Of a stretch of 64,000 bases of DNA, positions 1 through 8,961 are shown one piece after another (positions within the stretch are counted from its first letter, which is position 1; every line of letters begins with the position of its first letter). The stretch lies in contig JAHEBQ010000004.1 of the NCBI GenBank assembly GCA_024642205.1, positions 1 through 64,000 on the forward strand, written 5' to 3'. This DNA comes from Planctomycetaceae bacterium (GTDB taxonomy: Bacteria > Planctomycetota > Planctomycetia > Pirellulales > Pirellulaceae). The notes below the pieces were generated by a model, which saw only the letters and a list, made by a program, of their open reading frames with translations, was not told where the DNA came from and did not search any database. The position numbers and the translations under genes were made by a program.

Positions 1-238
1 GCAAAGTTTCCTCGACCTTTTGAACGAGTTATCATTGGCGACCACCGACGTGACTTTGGCAATCGGAGTGCCACCGCAGGAACTGATTACGATTGTGCAA
101 CCATGATGGACGATTTTCCGGAACGCGATCACGAGCCCAGGGCTCAAGTTATCCTGCGTTTCGGCAAAACGATTCTGTTCCTGGTTTTTGCACTCTGCCT
201 GGCAGACGGCTGCTGGGGAATGACGATGCCGTCATCCC
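1..238. other. Window edge, no assignable gene
   Basis: The plus strand stays open in frame 1 from the window edge to a stop at about 270. An internal ATG at 103 would give a 55-residue peptide with one hydrophobic stretch. It runs into the 3' end of the opposite-strand PEP synthase gene and resembles no family I know. It could be the tail of a gene that starts outside the window or a chance open frame, so I leave it unassigned. Confidence 0.3.
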
Positions 239-2650
239 TTAGATTCGTTTTTCCGTTTCCAGGATGTTGAGCGTGGTTCTCAAAACCGCGTCCGGGGTCA
301 GCGAAATGCTATCGATTCCCTGCTGGACCAGGAATTCGGCGAACTCCGGGTAGTCGCTGGGAGCCTGGCCGCAAATGCCGATTTTGCGTCCGGTTTTCCT
401 GGCGGACGCGATGACCGAAGCGATGGATCGCTTAACCGCGTCATCACGCTCGTCAAAAATGTGGGCCACGATTTCCGAATCTCGATCCACGCCGAGGGTC
501 AATTGCGTCAGATCGTTGGAGCCGATTGAGAAACCATCAAAGACCTCAGCAAAGGCATCGGCCGAGATGACGTTGCTTGGGATTTCGCACATCACGTACA
601 GTTCCAGGTCATTCTGGCCACGCACCAAACCGTGTTCTGCCATGGCTTCCTGAACCCGTCGGCCTTCTTCCGGTGTTCGGCAAAACGGGATCATCAACTT
701 GACGTTGGTCAGACCCATGTCTTCACGAACTTTCTTCATGGCTCGACACTCGAGTCCGAATGCTGCGCGATAACGGGGGTCGTAGTATCGTGAAGCCCCC
801 CGAAAGCCGATCATCGGGTTTTCTTCAACCGGTTCGAACTGTTTTCCGCCGATGAGATTGGCGTACTCGTTGGATTTGAAGTCACTCATGCGGACGATCA
901 CGTCTTTGGGATAAAACGCGGCGGCAATCATGGCAACACCCTCAGCCAACGTGTCGACAAAGAACTGTGGTTTGTCATCAAACGCAAAGGTGAGTTCATC
1001 GATCTGTTTCCGCGTTTCGGAGTCGGCTATTTGATCAAATTTCAACAAAGCCATTGGATGTATTTTGATGTAAGAGTTGATAACGAACTCCATACGTGCC
1101 AGGCCGACGCCGTCATTGGGAATCGAGCGAACGGAAAATGCTTCTTCGGGGTTGGCAACATTCATCATGATTTTTGTTTTTGGCCGTTGAAGATTTCCCA
1201 ACTCGGTGCGTTCAACTTTGAAGGGCAACAGGCCATCGTAAACGTAGCCTACATCACCTTCGGCACAGGAAACCGATACCGGTTGGCCGTTCTTCAGGAT
1301 TTCGGTCGCGTCCGCAGCTCCGACGACGGCTGGCAGCCCAAGTTCGCGGCTGACGATCGCCGCGTGGCAGGTTCGTCCACCCCGGTTAGTGACGATGGCC
1401 GCCGCTTTTTTCATGATCGGCTCCCAGTCGGGATCGGTCTTGTCGGTGACCAGTACTTCACCATCCTGAAATTTCGCTAACCCACGTGAGTCATGAATCA
1501 CGTGGACTTGTCCACAGCCAATCCGCGATCCGACGGAACTTCCCCGAACCAGCACACGGCGGTCCTGGCTGGTGAGCCGGTAGGTTTCGAGGATCTCAAC
1601 GGACTTTTGGGATTCTACGGTCTCCGGGCGGGCTTGAACGATAAACAGCTCCCCGGTGATTCCGTCTTTGGCCCATTCCATGTCCATCGGTGTCGGTACG
1701 CCGCGTTTTTTCGAGTAATGGTCTTCCACCACGCAGGCCCAGCGTGCGAGATGAAGAACATCATCGTCAGAAATGCAAAAACGGCGCCGGTCGCTTTCCG
1801 ACACGGGGACGTTCTTTGTCATCTTGCTGCCACCAACGTCGTAGATCAACTTCATCTCTTTTGAACCCAATGTCCTCTTCAGGATTGGGCGAAAGTCCTT
1901 GTTCAGCGTTGGCTTGAACACGTAAAATTCATCAGGGGTCACCGACCCCTGGACCACATTTTCCCCCAACCCATACGCGGCATTGATCAGAACTGCATCG
2001 CGAAATCCGCTTTCGGTGTCAATGGAAAACATGACTCCTGACACGCCAACGTCGGATCTGACCATCTGCTGCACACCGATGGAAAGCGCGATCTCGGTGT
2101 TGGCAAAACCCTTGTCGGTTCGATAGGAGATCGCCCGATCAGTGAACAACGAGGCGAAGCAGCGGCGACAGCTGTCGAGCAATTGAGTCGTGCCGCGAAC
2201 GTTCAAATAGGTTTCCTGCTGTCCGGCGAAACTGGCATCCGGCAAATCCTCAGCGGTCGCACTGCTGCGAACCGCCACATCGACCGGCTGATCCGGATTC
2301 GGGGACAGTGTCTGATAGGCTTCAACGATTGACCGGCTCAAGTCGTCCGGAAAACTGGCTTCGAGGATCAAGTGGCGGACTTGGGCACCACGCTGTCGCA
2401 GGTTGTCCACGTCACCCGTGTCAAGGTCTGCAAGAAGCTGCCGTATTTTTTCGTCGAGACCGGATTCGTCGAGGAAATACCGATAGGCGTCGGCTGTCGT
2501 GGCAAATCCGTTGGGGATCATGACTCCCGCAGGAGCAAGTGCCTGGTACATTTCACCCAAAGAGGCGTTTTTGCCACCGACAATCGGGACATCGTCAATA
2601 CCAATCTGGTCAAACCAGCGAACGTATTTTGTCTTGATTGCTGTGGACAT
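239..2650 (-). CDS. ppsA: Phosphoenolpyruvate synthase
   Basis: Converts pyruvate, ATP and water to PEP, AMP and phosphate in the cytoplasm, the entry step of gluconeogenesis from pyruvate. The 803-residue length is normal for the family. The N-terminal third is the ATP-grasp pyruvate/PEP-dikinase nucleotide domain (AVRSSATAEDLPDASFAGQQ). The middle carries the swivelling phospho-histidine domain (GGRTCHAAIVSRELGLPAVVG is the region; the His in TCHAA is the phosphorylated one). The C-terminal third is the PEP-utilising TIM barrel with CEIPSN, GSNDLTQLTLGVDRD and the catalytic-Cys loop GICGQAPSD. The ATG start is preceded by AAGGGGA. The gene is the last of a minus-strand run of four genes. 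Its neighbours (STAS-like protein, Usp, dodecin) suggest use under stress or carbon limitation, which is inference. Confidence 0.97.
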   Translation of the reverse strand: MSTAIKTKYVRWFDQIGIDDVPIVGGKNASLGEMYQALAPAGVMIPNGFATTADAYRYFLDESGLDEKIRQLLADLDTGDVDNLRQRGAQVRHLILEASFPDDLSRSIVEAYQTLSPNPDQPVDVAVRSSATAEDLPDASFAGQQETYLNVRGTTQLLDSCRRCFASLFTDRAISYRTDKGFANTEIALSIGVQQMVRSDVGVSGVMFSIDTESGFRDAVLINAAYGLGENVVQGSVTPDEFYVFKPTLNKDFRPILKRTLGSKEMKLIYDVGGSKMTKNVPVSESDRRRFCISDDDVLHLARWACVVEDHYSKKRGVPTPMDMEWAKDGITGELFIVQARPETVESQKSVEILETYRLTSQDRRVLVRGSSVGSRIGCGQVHVIHDSRGLAKFQDGEVLVTDKTDPDWEPIMKKAAAIVTNRGGRTCHAAIVSRELGLPAVVGAADATEILKNGQPVSVSCAEGDVGYVYDGLLPFKVERTELGNLQRPKTKIMMNVANPEEAFSVRSIPNDGVGLARMEFVINSYIKIHPMALLKFDQIADSETRKQIDELTFAFDDKPQFFVDTLAEGVAMIAAAFYPKDVIVRMSDFKSNEYANLIGGKQFEPVEENPMIGFRGASRYYDPRYRAAFGLECRAMKKVREDMGLTNVKLMIPFCRTPEEGRRVQEAMAEHGLVRGQNDLELYVMCEIPSNVISADAFAEVFDGFSIGSNDLTQLTLGVDRDSEIVAHIFDERDDAVKRSIASVIASARKTGRKIGICGQAPSDYPEFAEFLVQQGIDSISLTPDAVLRTTLNILETEKRI

Positions 2651-2743
2651 GGTGTTCCCCTTTATTGCATGAACCAGGACGGGTGAAATTCTGATGAAGT
2701 TCAGGGCGGAGCCACTTGTGGGCGCACCGACGTACTTCCAGGA

Positions 2744-3142
2744 CTAAGTAACCGGAGTATGGACCCGGTTCAGCCGGGCAATCAGCTCACGATGATGCAG
2801 TTTGATGCACTCGTGTTCTCTGGCGAAGGCCTCCGCCTGTTTGACCCATTCCAGATGTTTCGCGGTCAGGGATTCGGGCACTTCCGATCCATAATGCTCA
2901 CTTGAAGCGATTTCATGCTCGTGCGTTTTGAGTGTCGATTCCAGTTGGTCGATCGTTTTTTTGTACTCCGACAGGACCTTGGACTGATGCTCGAGCGACT
3001 TCAAAAACTCACCAACCTTTTTCGTCGCGGTAACAATTTCTTTTTGCCAAGTGCTCAAATCGTGTTGCCACATCGAATGTTGACGTTGCCAGTCTCGGTG
3101 ATCGTCGTGCATGCTCGGTACGGAAATTAGCTTTTCAGACAT
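2744..3142 (-). CDS. Hypothetical coiled-coil protein
   Basis: A 132-residue soluble protein with no signal peptide or membrane segment. It is almost entirely helical and charged, with heptad-like spacing over residues 25-80 (KKVGEFLKSLEHQSKVLSEY) and again at the C-terminus, so a coiled coil is likely. Trp, His and Gln are frequent in the first 35 residues. An AAGGA ribosome-binding site lies 9 bases before the ATG. It sits between a small membrane zinc-ribbon protein and ppsA in a same-strand run with short gaps, which suggests co-transcription. I do not recognise a characterised family. A cytoplasmic stress-related scaffold is only a guess from context. Confidence 0.7.
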   Translation of the reverse strand: MSEKLISVPSMHDDHRDWQRQHSMWQHDLSTWQKEIVTATKKVGEFLKSLEHQSKVLSEYKKTIDQLESTLKTHEHEIASSEHYGSEVPESLTAKHLEWVKQAEAFAREHECIKLHHRELIARLNRVHTPVT

Positions 3143-3165
3143 GATTGGGATTCCTTCGTTGGTTG

Positions 3166-3378
3166 TTAATTATTTCGATCCTGCTTGTGGAGGCCGCCAC
3201 AATTCCAGCATTTGACAAAGTTGCATGGAACCGCTTCCTCACAGAGCGGACATCGCCAATGGTCTTTCGGAAGGGAGTCATCGACCTGTAAATCGTCAGC
3301 ACCCCGGTTCTTAAGCCGCATCAAAGCGATGACGATACCGAGTACGAGAATCGCCAGATAACCGAGACTTCTGAACAT
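3166..3378 (-). CDS. Small membrane-anchored zinc-ribbon protein
   Basis: About 70 residues. An N-terminal membrane segment (LGYLAILVLGIVIALMRL) is followed by a soluble tail with two Cys pairs, CPLC and CWNC, spaced as in a zinc ribbon. The start was placed at the ATG at 3378, because a GGGGGGA ribosome-binding site lies just upstream. The longer reading begins with TTG at 3390 and would use that site as codons. Function is unknown. Topology suggests an inner-membrane anchor with a metal-binding tail. It lies 24 bp upstream of the coiled-coil gene and 12 bp downstream of the STAS-like gene (intervals measured between stop codon and next start), consistent with one operon. Confidence 0.65.
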   Translation of the reverse strand: MFRSLGYLAILVLGIVIALMRLKNRGADDLQVDDSLPKDHWRCPLCEEAVPCNFVKCWNCGGLHKQDRNN

Positions 3379-3402
3379 TGATCCCCCCAAGTTCCGAATT
3401 GT

Positions 3403-3783
3403 TTATTCCAGGCCCTCCGCGATCCACTGGCGAGCTTTTTCGAGACTGGCTACATCAAAGTACTTGATCTTGGCAGTGGTGAAAGGACGACAGAACAGCG
3501 ACATGCCTTTTTCCCACTTGGATTCGCCAACGATAGCCAACCGTTCGATATCGCCAAAGTGTTTCATGTCAAACTTGATGTCTTCCCAAGTCGCGCCGAC
3601 GGTCCAGCCATGAAAATCGTGCATGATGAAAAGTAGTCGGATTTTGCCGTATTGCTGGATCAATTCTTCGGCTGCAGGAACAAACAGTTCGTAATCCTCC
3701 GTTTCCAATTTCCCAGTCGCACAAACCTCCATCGTTTTGCCTTCGATGTTGATGTCGATTTTCTTGTAAGTGATGTCTTGCAT
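3403..3783 (-). CDS. SpoIIAA-like (STAS-fold) protein
   Basis: A 126-residue cytoplasmic protein matching the SpoIIAA-like/DUF3478 group of STAS-fold proteins. It has a beta-strand start, then FVPAAEELIQQYGKIRLLF, a central FHGWTVGATWEDIKFDMKHF and the late KWEKGMSLFCRPF segment typical of the family. Members of this group are small lipid- or anti-sigma-type binding modules of uncertain role. I see no conserved phosphorylatable Ser in the classical SpoIIAA position, so anti-sigma antagonist activity should not be assumed. The AGGAG ribosome-binding site is well spaced. As first gene of the minus-strand run ending in ppsA, it is divergent from the metallo-hydrolase gene at 4053, so its promoter must lie in 3784-4052. 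Confidence 0.8.
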   Translation of the reverse strand: MQDITYKKIDINIEGKTMEVCATGKLETEDYELFVPAAEELIQQYGKIRLLFIMHDFHGWTVGATWEDIKFDMKHFGDIERLAIVGESKWEKGMSLFCRPFTTAKIKYFDVASLEKARQWIAEGLE

Positions 3784-4052
3784 CTTCGTGTCTCCTGTGC
3801 TTGAGTGAAACTCCAGGTATCAAGCCTGAACAACATCTCTCCCGGATGGGTTGCCTGAATACACTGCAATGAACGTGCCATGTTCGCCCCGGGAAAGCTT
3901 AAAGGTTCGAAAGCGAGGTTTGACAGCCAATACTTCTCCCAGAGAATCGTCAATATTCTGGTCACGGTACGTAAATTGCGTTGTACCTGGGCAGGGTTAT
4001 CCTGGTCACTTAGTGTGCGATTTTCGATTTCGGAAAAGGCAGTGGAAATCAA

Positions 4053-5453
4053 ATGAAACTCAGGTTTTTAGGGGCCAATCGCCAAGTCACCGGCTCCAAG
4101 TATTTGCTGCTAGCCAACGGAAAACAAATCATGGTTGATTGCGGCATGTTTCAAGAACGTGAATTCGCCGCCAGAAACTGGGAACCGTTTCCGTTGCGAC
4201 CAAGTTCAGTTGACAAGCTTCTACTGACTCATGTTCATATCGACCATAGCGGCTTGTTACCGAAATTTGTCGCAGATGGATTTAACGGACCTGTTTTAGC
4301 GACCCAACCCACGGTTGATCTCGCGGACATTGTACTGCGCGATTCCGCACATATTCAGGAAGAAGACGCTGCGTACAAAAAACGCCGACATCGCAAAGAG
4401 GGACGCCACGGCACCCATCCCGAAATTCCGTTGTACACCAACGCAGATGTCGAGAGGACATTGTCTCTGTTTGATTCGGTCAAATACGGCAACCCCATCA
4501 AAATCGCAGACGGCATCATCGCAACCTTCCGGGATGCTGGACATATCCTGGGTTCGGCAATGCTCGAAATCGAAGTAAGCGAAGCTGGCAAAACCAATCG
4601 CATCATCTTTTCGGGAGACATCGGGCAGACCGGCAAGCCCTTTGTGCAGGACCCGACGCTGTTCGATCGCGCTGATTACGTCATCATGGAGTCGACTTAT
4701 GGCGACCGTGATCACGAACCCCTGGAAGACATCCCAGAAAAGCTATGTGATGCGATTAACGAAACGGTTGAACGCGGCGGAAACCTCGTGATCCCGACGT
4801 TTGCGATTGAACGCGCCCAGGAACTGATGTACTACATTAGCGGACTTGTCTTTGCCAAGCGGATTCCCGCGATCCCGATTTTTCTCGACAGCCCGATGGC
4901 GGTGGACGTGACTGAGATTTTTCGGACCCATTGTCAGTACCTCGATACGGAAACGAGGAAGATGATCAGTACCGATTGTCCTCCGCTTCGGTTCCCTGGC
5001 TTGAAGCTCATCCGCAGCGTCGAGGAATCCAAAGCGATCAAGTCGCAGGCGGGATCCGCCATTATCATGGCTGCATCGGGAATGTGTAACGCTGGCCGAA
5101 TCAAACACCATCTGAAATCAAATATCAGTCGACCGGAAAGCACGATTTTGTTCGTGGGTTACCAGGCTAATGGAACCCTGGGAAGAATCATCCTGGAGGG
5201 GGCTCCTGAAGTTCGAATCCATGGTTCGATGCATCCTGTGCGAGCACGGATTACCAAAATCAACGGAATGTCGGCGCACGCGGATCGTTCCGGATTACTG
5301 CATTGGCTTGGCCACTTGAAGGAAAAACCCAACAAGGTCTTTCTCTGTCACGGCGAAGAGAAAGCGGCGTTGTCACTGGCAGAACGTGTCAAGGCGGATC
5401 TCGGCTTTGACGTCGAGGTCCCTCTCTATGATCACACTTTCGATTTGGAATAG
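4053..5453 (+). CDS. Beta-CASP metallo-beta-lactamase-fold RNA hydrolase
   Basis: A predicted zinc-dependent nuclease of the CPSF73/RNase J-like family. The zinc motif HVHIDH is at residues 60-65. Later beta-CASP hallmarks are present: PTFAIERAQELMYY, the ASGMCNAGRIKHHL segment, GYQANGTLGR and the terminal histidine motif MSAHADRSGLLHWL. The 466-residue length fits the bacterial YSH1/CPSF-like subfamily rather than the longer RNase J. The substrate is probably RNA, by family. Bacterial members often lie in clusters with universal stress proteins and PEP synthase, as here. It is read away from the STAS-like gene and is followed after 58 bp by the LOG-family gene on the same strand. Confidence 0.9.
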   Translation: MKLRFLGANRQVTGSKYLLLANGKQIMVDCGMFQEREFAARNWEPFPLRPSSVDKLLLTHVHIDHSGLLPKFVADGFNGPVLATQPTVDLADIVLRDSAHIQEEDAAYKKRRHRKEGRHGTHPEIPLYTNADVERTLSLFDSVKYGNPIKIADGIIATFRDAGHILGSAMLEIEVSEAGKTNRIIFSGDIGQTGKPFVQDPTLFDRADYVIMESTYGDRDHEPLEDIPEKLCDAINETVERGGNLVIPTFAIERAQELMYYISGLVFAKRIPAIPIFLDSPMAVDVTEIFRTHCQYLDTETRKMISTDCPPLRFPGLKLIRSVEESKAIKSQAGSAIIMAASGMCNAGRIKHHLKSNISRPESTILFVGYQANGTLGRIILEGAPEVRIHGSMHPVRARITKINGMSAHADRSGLLHWLGHLKEKPNKVFLCHGEEKAALSLAERVKADLGFDVEVPLYDHTFDLE

Positions 5454-5511
5454 TCCAACGTTGCCAGAGAATCCGGGTCTCTTCCACGTCCAGCCACCAG
5501 GAGCAAACACT

Positions 5512-6261
5512 TTGTCTGAATCGAACTCAAACTCCAAACGAGTCTCGCCTGATTTTGAATTCCTCGATCGCAAGCGATTGGAAAAATCATTCCTCGACCG
5601 AGAAACCTGGCGAATCATGCGGATCCAGGCCGATCTGGTTCAGGGCGTCGAAATGATGGCACGGGCGTTACCCAACCATCAGCGTGTTGTCTCGATTTTT
5701 GGCAGTGCGCGTCAACCCGAAGAGAGTCCGATTTACCAGTCGACTCGTGCGGCCTGCCGGTTGCTGGCCGAAAACGGATTTACACTCGTCACCGGCGGTG
5801 GGCCAGGAGCAATGGAAGCCGCTAACCGCGGCGCTCGGGAAGGGAGCGGACACTCCATCGGTCTCAATATTCACTTGACGAACGAACAGGTCCCCAATCC
5901 GTACGCGAATGAGCATTACGAATGCAAGTACTTTTTTGTACGCAAAATGCTGTTTGCCAAGTACGCACTGGGATTCGTGATCTTCCCGGGCGGCTTTGGA
6001 ACGATGGACGAATTATTCGAAGCCCTAACGTTGATCCAAACCCACAAACTGTCCGACTTTCCGGTCATCCTGTTTGGGATCGAATATTGGACTCCCTTGA
6101 TCCGATGGATCAAAAACGAAATGCTGTTGCATGGCTGCATTGATTCAGTGGATCTCGGTCTCCTCAATGTTACCGACGATCCCCAGCAAGTCGTTGATTG
6201 GTTGAACGAGTCCCATACGGGCCAATGTGAACTTTCCGGAGGCCTCTGTTGTTTCGAATAA
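5512..6261 (+). CDS. LOG-family nucleoside 5'-monophosphate phosphoribohydrolase
   Basis: A cytosolic Rossmann-fold enzyme of the LOG/TIGR00730 family, expected to release the base from a nucleoside monophosphate (cytokinin-activating type or nucleotide salvage). The diagnostic motif PGGFGTMDE is at residues 159-167. The upstream GGGPGAMEAANRGA phosphate-binding loop and the VSIFGSAR strand are also clear. The start chosen is TTG at 5512, because AGGAG ends 8 bases upstream; a longer open frame from 5386 overlaps the previous gene and has no such site. This gives 249 residues, close to the family norm. The final nine residues contain Cys-Cys and are not conserved in the family as far as I know. 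Confidence 0.9.
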   Translation: MSESNSNSKRVSPDFEFLDRKRLEKSFLDRETWRIMRIQADLVQGVEMMARALPNHQRVVSIFGSARQPEESPIYQSTRAACRLLAENGFTLVTGGGPGAMEAANRGAREGSGHSIGLNIHLTNEQVPNPYANEHYECKYFFVRKMLFAKYALGFVIFPGGFGTMDELFEALTLIQTHKLSDFPVILFGIEYWTPLIRWIKNEMLLHGCIDSVDLGLLNVTDDPQQVVDWLNESHTGQCELSGGLCCFE

Positions 6262-6320
6262 ACGAGTTTTGTTTGAAGCCGACAGATTGGCAATCGAAAA
6301 CACGGGGCTCATCGCCTAGG

Positions 6321-6540
6321 ATGTATTTCGATTACGTGCCATCGCCCGCGATGAATGTTGATTACGTGCCATCGCCCGCGATGAATGTTGATTACGTGCC
6401 ATCGCCCGCGATGAATGTTGATTACGTACCATCGCCCGCGATGAATGTTGATTACGTACCATCGCCCGCGATGAATGTTGATTACGTACCATCGCCCGCG
6501 ATGTATTTCGATTATGTGCCATCGCCCGCGATGAATGTCC
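6321..6540. repeat. 30-bp tandem repeat array, seven full copies
   Basis: Seven head-to-tail 30-bp units run from 6331 to 6540, with a partial unit at 6321-6330. The core of each unit is the palindrome CATCGC-CC-GCGATG, followed by a variable tail and ATTACGT. Copies 1-3 read GTGCC, copies 4-6 GTACC, and copy 7 reads TATGTGCC. The tail ATGTATTTCG occurs before copy 1 and at the end of copy 6; the others have ATGAATGTTG. There are no unique spacers, so this is not CRISPR. Because 30 is a multiple of 3, long stop-free frames exist on both strands (for example IHRGRWYVIN repeated on minus and DYVPSPAMNV on plus). I doubt they are genes. The rest of the 6262-6703 gap shows nothing else. Confidence 0.95.
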
Positions 6541-6703
6541 GTTGAGACTTCGCGACGGGCCGAACAGACGTATCCCCCGCGCTGCATTAACTCTTCCCAT
6601 GCCCAGCTCGACATCGGTCCAGTCACTGGAGCGATTTTCAGGACTCCTCTGGCTTGGACCGTGCCACCGCAGGATCAATGGGCGCAGGACGCGTTGCCGT
6701 ATT

Positions 6704-6922
6704 TCAATCTTGCATTTCCGTCAGTGAGAATCCAATTTTGATTGTGACTTGCCATTGAGTAACGCCACCATTATCAATTCTGCCACGCGTGTCGACAACT
6801 TCGAACCAGTTCATCTGCCTGATGGTTTTGGCAGCCCGTGCGATCGCGTTGCTGATGGCTTCTTCGATTGACGAGGAAGAGGTGCCGGTAATCTCGATCT
6901 TTTTGAAGACAGGATCGGTCAT
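6704..6922 (-). CDS. Dodecin family flavin-binding protein
   Basis: A 72-residue protein matching dodecin along its full length: beta-strand VFKKIEITGTSSSSIEEAI, a helix, then KTIRQMNWFEVVDTRG with Trp39 at the flavin-stacking position, and the closing VTQWQVTIKIGF strand. Dodecins assemble as hollow dodecamers that store or buffer riboflavin, FMN or FAD (or bind CoA) in the cytoplasm. The start ATG is preceded by AAGGAAA. It is transcribed divergently from the Usp gene at 7283 across a 360-bp gap. Its place among stress genes supports a flavin-buffering or redox-protection role. Confidence 0.93.
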   Translation of the reverse strand: MTDPVFKKIEITGTSSSSIEEAISNAIARAAKTIRQMNWFEVVDTRGRIDNGGVTQWQVTIKIGFSLTEMQD

Positions 6923-7282
6923 CGCGTTTTCCTTTTAGTAGCTTCTCTTTGATAACTCTGCAATTCTCATGCCTCGTAGCCTAACATGGTTTAACACTCT
7001 CGGACGTTCGGGCAATCAAAAAAAAATGGTGAGCCTTGTGATCGCAGTGCAACGGCTCCCCGGTTGCGAATTTACCTGTTTGACGATTCGAGCCAGGTAC
7101 CCATTCCAACAGGTTTGGCAGCAACCTGGGATTTTGTCGGAAATCAGAGTCTGAATCCGCGAGTCACCCGTCCGGTGATTTGGCATGGCGATTGCACATT
7201 GGGTCATTTAAACCTGATTTCAGGGTTGCGCAGGAGTCGCATGCAGGAACGCAGGGTTGATACCAATTTTCGAGGGCGTGAC
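6923..7282. other. Divergent intergenic region between dodecin and Usp genes
   Basis: This 360-bp stretch separates two divergently read genes and must hold both promoters. I looked for FNR-, CRP- and sigma54-type sites and saw no convincing match. A longer open frame reaches upstream to 7064 in the Usp frame but has no ribosome-binding site and no family resemblance, so I treat it as non-coding. Confidence 0.5.
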
Positions 7283-8818
7283 ATGAACAACAAATACAAA
7301 AAAATCATGCTGGTTTCAGACGGCACGGAAACATCTACCGCGGCTGAACAAACGGCTTGGAATCTGGCGAAAAAACATGGGGCTTCCGTGAAGGTGGTGG
7401 ATACGATTCGACCACGATCGCCCGTTGCCAAATGGCTAACCAGCAAGTACGACGACCATTTCGAAGAGTTCGTTGCCGAGAAACAGGAGCGGCTCGAGGG
7501 GGTCGCGGACCGTTTCAAACAGGCTGGAATTGCGGTAGAAGCCGAGGTACTGATCGGTAAATCGTCTGAATCGATCGCCCGATATGTTTTGAGCGAGAAC
7601 ATCGACATGGTGGTTCGCTATATGAAAGGCGCGAAAAGCCTGCAAACCCACAGTCGTTATGGAACCACCGCGATCAACCTGATGCGGATTTGCTCTTGTC
7701 CCCTCCTGCTTGTCAACGACGAACCCGTTTCCGACCCCAGGGTCCTCGCCTGTGTCGACGCAAAACACCCATTCCCCGAGAATCAGGTGATCCTTGATTC
7801 GGCAATATCGTTGGCCAACGAACATCAGGACCTGCTCGCGGTTTACTGTTGGGAGTACAGCCTGCATTTGAATCAGCGCTACGCCGACAAGCTTCATCCG
7901 GATCCGCCTGAGAATCAGACAGCGCTAAATCTGTTTCGTGAGGAAGAAGAAAAATATTACACCGAAATTTACCAGCAATTCGTCAGGCAACATGACTTGA
8001 GTGCATTCCCTGGTGGATTGCATCTGGAAAACGGCGAGCCCTCCAGTGTCATTCCTGAAATGTGTCGCCAGGAAGGCGTCAATGTGGTCGTGATGTCGAG
8101 TGTTACCCTGAATCATCCGTTGCGCCGCATGCTGGGCAGTACCGTGGAGTCCGTGATCGAAAAACTGCCTTGTGCGCTACTGGTTGTAAAGCCGGCAGGA
8201 TTCCAGTCTCCGGTGTCAATCATTCAATCTGGAAGGCAACACGCTCATATCAACAAAGGGGCCCTGATCAAGGCAAGGGTCACCAGCCCCAAAGCGCACG
8301 TTACGGTCTTTGATGATTTAAGTACTGCCAAACGGGCCGTCGAATCGTTGCATGCCTCCGGTTTTTCGCTTGACAAAATCGAGCTGATCACCCGCAACGT
8401 TCACGGGCAGGCGCCTGATATTGAAGCTCCAAAAGGTCAGGAAACGACTGAAACTTCTGTGATCGAAAACGCGGCAAAGTGGGGCAGCGTTGGGACGGCG
8501 GCGGGCGCTTTGTCGGCGGTATTTGCCCCGTTTCCCGGACTGGTGCTGGGGATGATGGCCGTGGGTGGCATTACGGGTGCGTTCATGGGTGCAGTCGTCG
8601 GAGTCGAACATGCCGTGGAAGACGATTCCGTTGATTTGCCAACACTTGAAGAGTACGAACAGCTTGTTGAGCAGGGTAATTGTCTGGTTGTGGTCCGAGG
8701 AACTCACCAGGAGGTACTGCACGTGGAATCGATTATCAAGAAAATGTATGGAGTGAGGTCGCACCTTATTTCGCTGCATGGCCACGAGTTTCATGAACAT
8801 CCGAAGGTCGATCGATGA
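7283..8818 (+). CDS. Tandem UspA protein fused to a glycine-zipper stress domain
   Basis: A 511-residue fusion. Residues 1-145 are a UspA domain (KKIMLVSDGTETSTAAEQTA; TAINLMRICSCPLLLV). Residues about 146-310 are a second one (VLACVDAKHPFP; MSSVTLNHPLRRMLGSTVESV; CALLVVKP). From about residue 335 there is a third module, HVTVFDDLSTAKRAVESLH, resembling the general-stress-protein 17M/DUF1269 fold. It is followed by an Ala/Gly zipper (PGLVLGMMAVGGITGAFMGA) that could insert in or lie against a membrane. The classic GxxG-9x-GS/T ATP motif is only partly kept in domain 1, so ATP binding is uncertain. The ATG at 7283 was chosen because homology begins there. FtsH follows after 143 bp on the same strand. 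Confidence 0.88.
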   Translation: MNNKYKKIMLVSDGTETSTAAEQTAWNLAKKHGASVKVVDTIRPRSPVAKWLTSKYDDHFEEFVAEKQERLEGVADRFKQAGIAVEAEVLIGKSSESIARYVLSENIDMVVRYMKGAKSLQTHSRYGTTAINLMRICSCPLLLVNDEPVSDPRVLACVDAKHPFPENQVILDSAISLANEHQDLLAVYCWEYSLHLNQRYADKLHPDPPENQTALNLFREEEEKYYTEIYQQFVRQHDLSAFPGGLHLENGEPSSVIPEMCRQEGVNVVVMSSVTLNHPLRRMLGSTVESVIEKLPCALLVVKPAGFQSPVSIIQSGRQHAHINKGALIKARVTSPKAHVTVFDDLSTAKRAVESLHASGFSLDKIELITRNVHGQAPDIEAPKGQETTETSVIENAAKWGSVGTAAGALSAVFAPFPGLVLGMMAVGGITGAFMGAVVGVEHAVEDDSVDLPTLEEYEQLVEQGNCLVVVRGTHQEVLHVESIIKKMYGVRSHLISLHGHEFHEHPKVDR

Positions 8819-8961
8819 CGATGGTCAGACAATGATCTGCGGCGGCTGGCGATCAAGGCCATTCCGACTTTCGAACGGGGCGGGTTCATCCTTTGCTCTC
8901 CAGTCTGAATTGAACGAATCGTGCGTTGCGAAAACGCGGCGAGAAAAAACAGGGGATTTCC

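Noticed and set aside
103..270. Possible 55-residue peptide at the left edge
   Set aside because: It overlaps the ppsA end, has no family resemblance and may be an accidental open frame.
6321..6540. CRISPR array
   Set aside because: The units are contiguous with no unique spacers, and there are no cas genes in the window.
6249..6545. Plus-strand open frame across the tandem repeat (98 codons) and its minus-strand counterparts of 105 and 120 codons
   Set aside because: The frames arise because the repeat unit is 30 bp. They lack ribosome-binding sites and have no resemblance outside the repeat.
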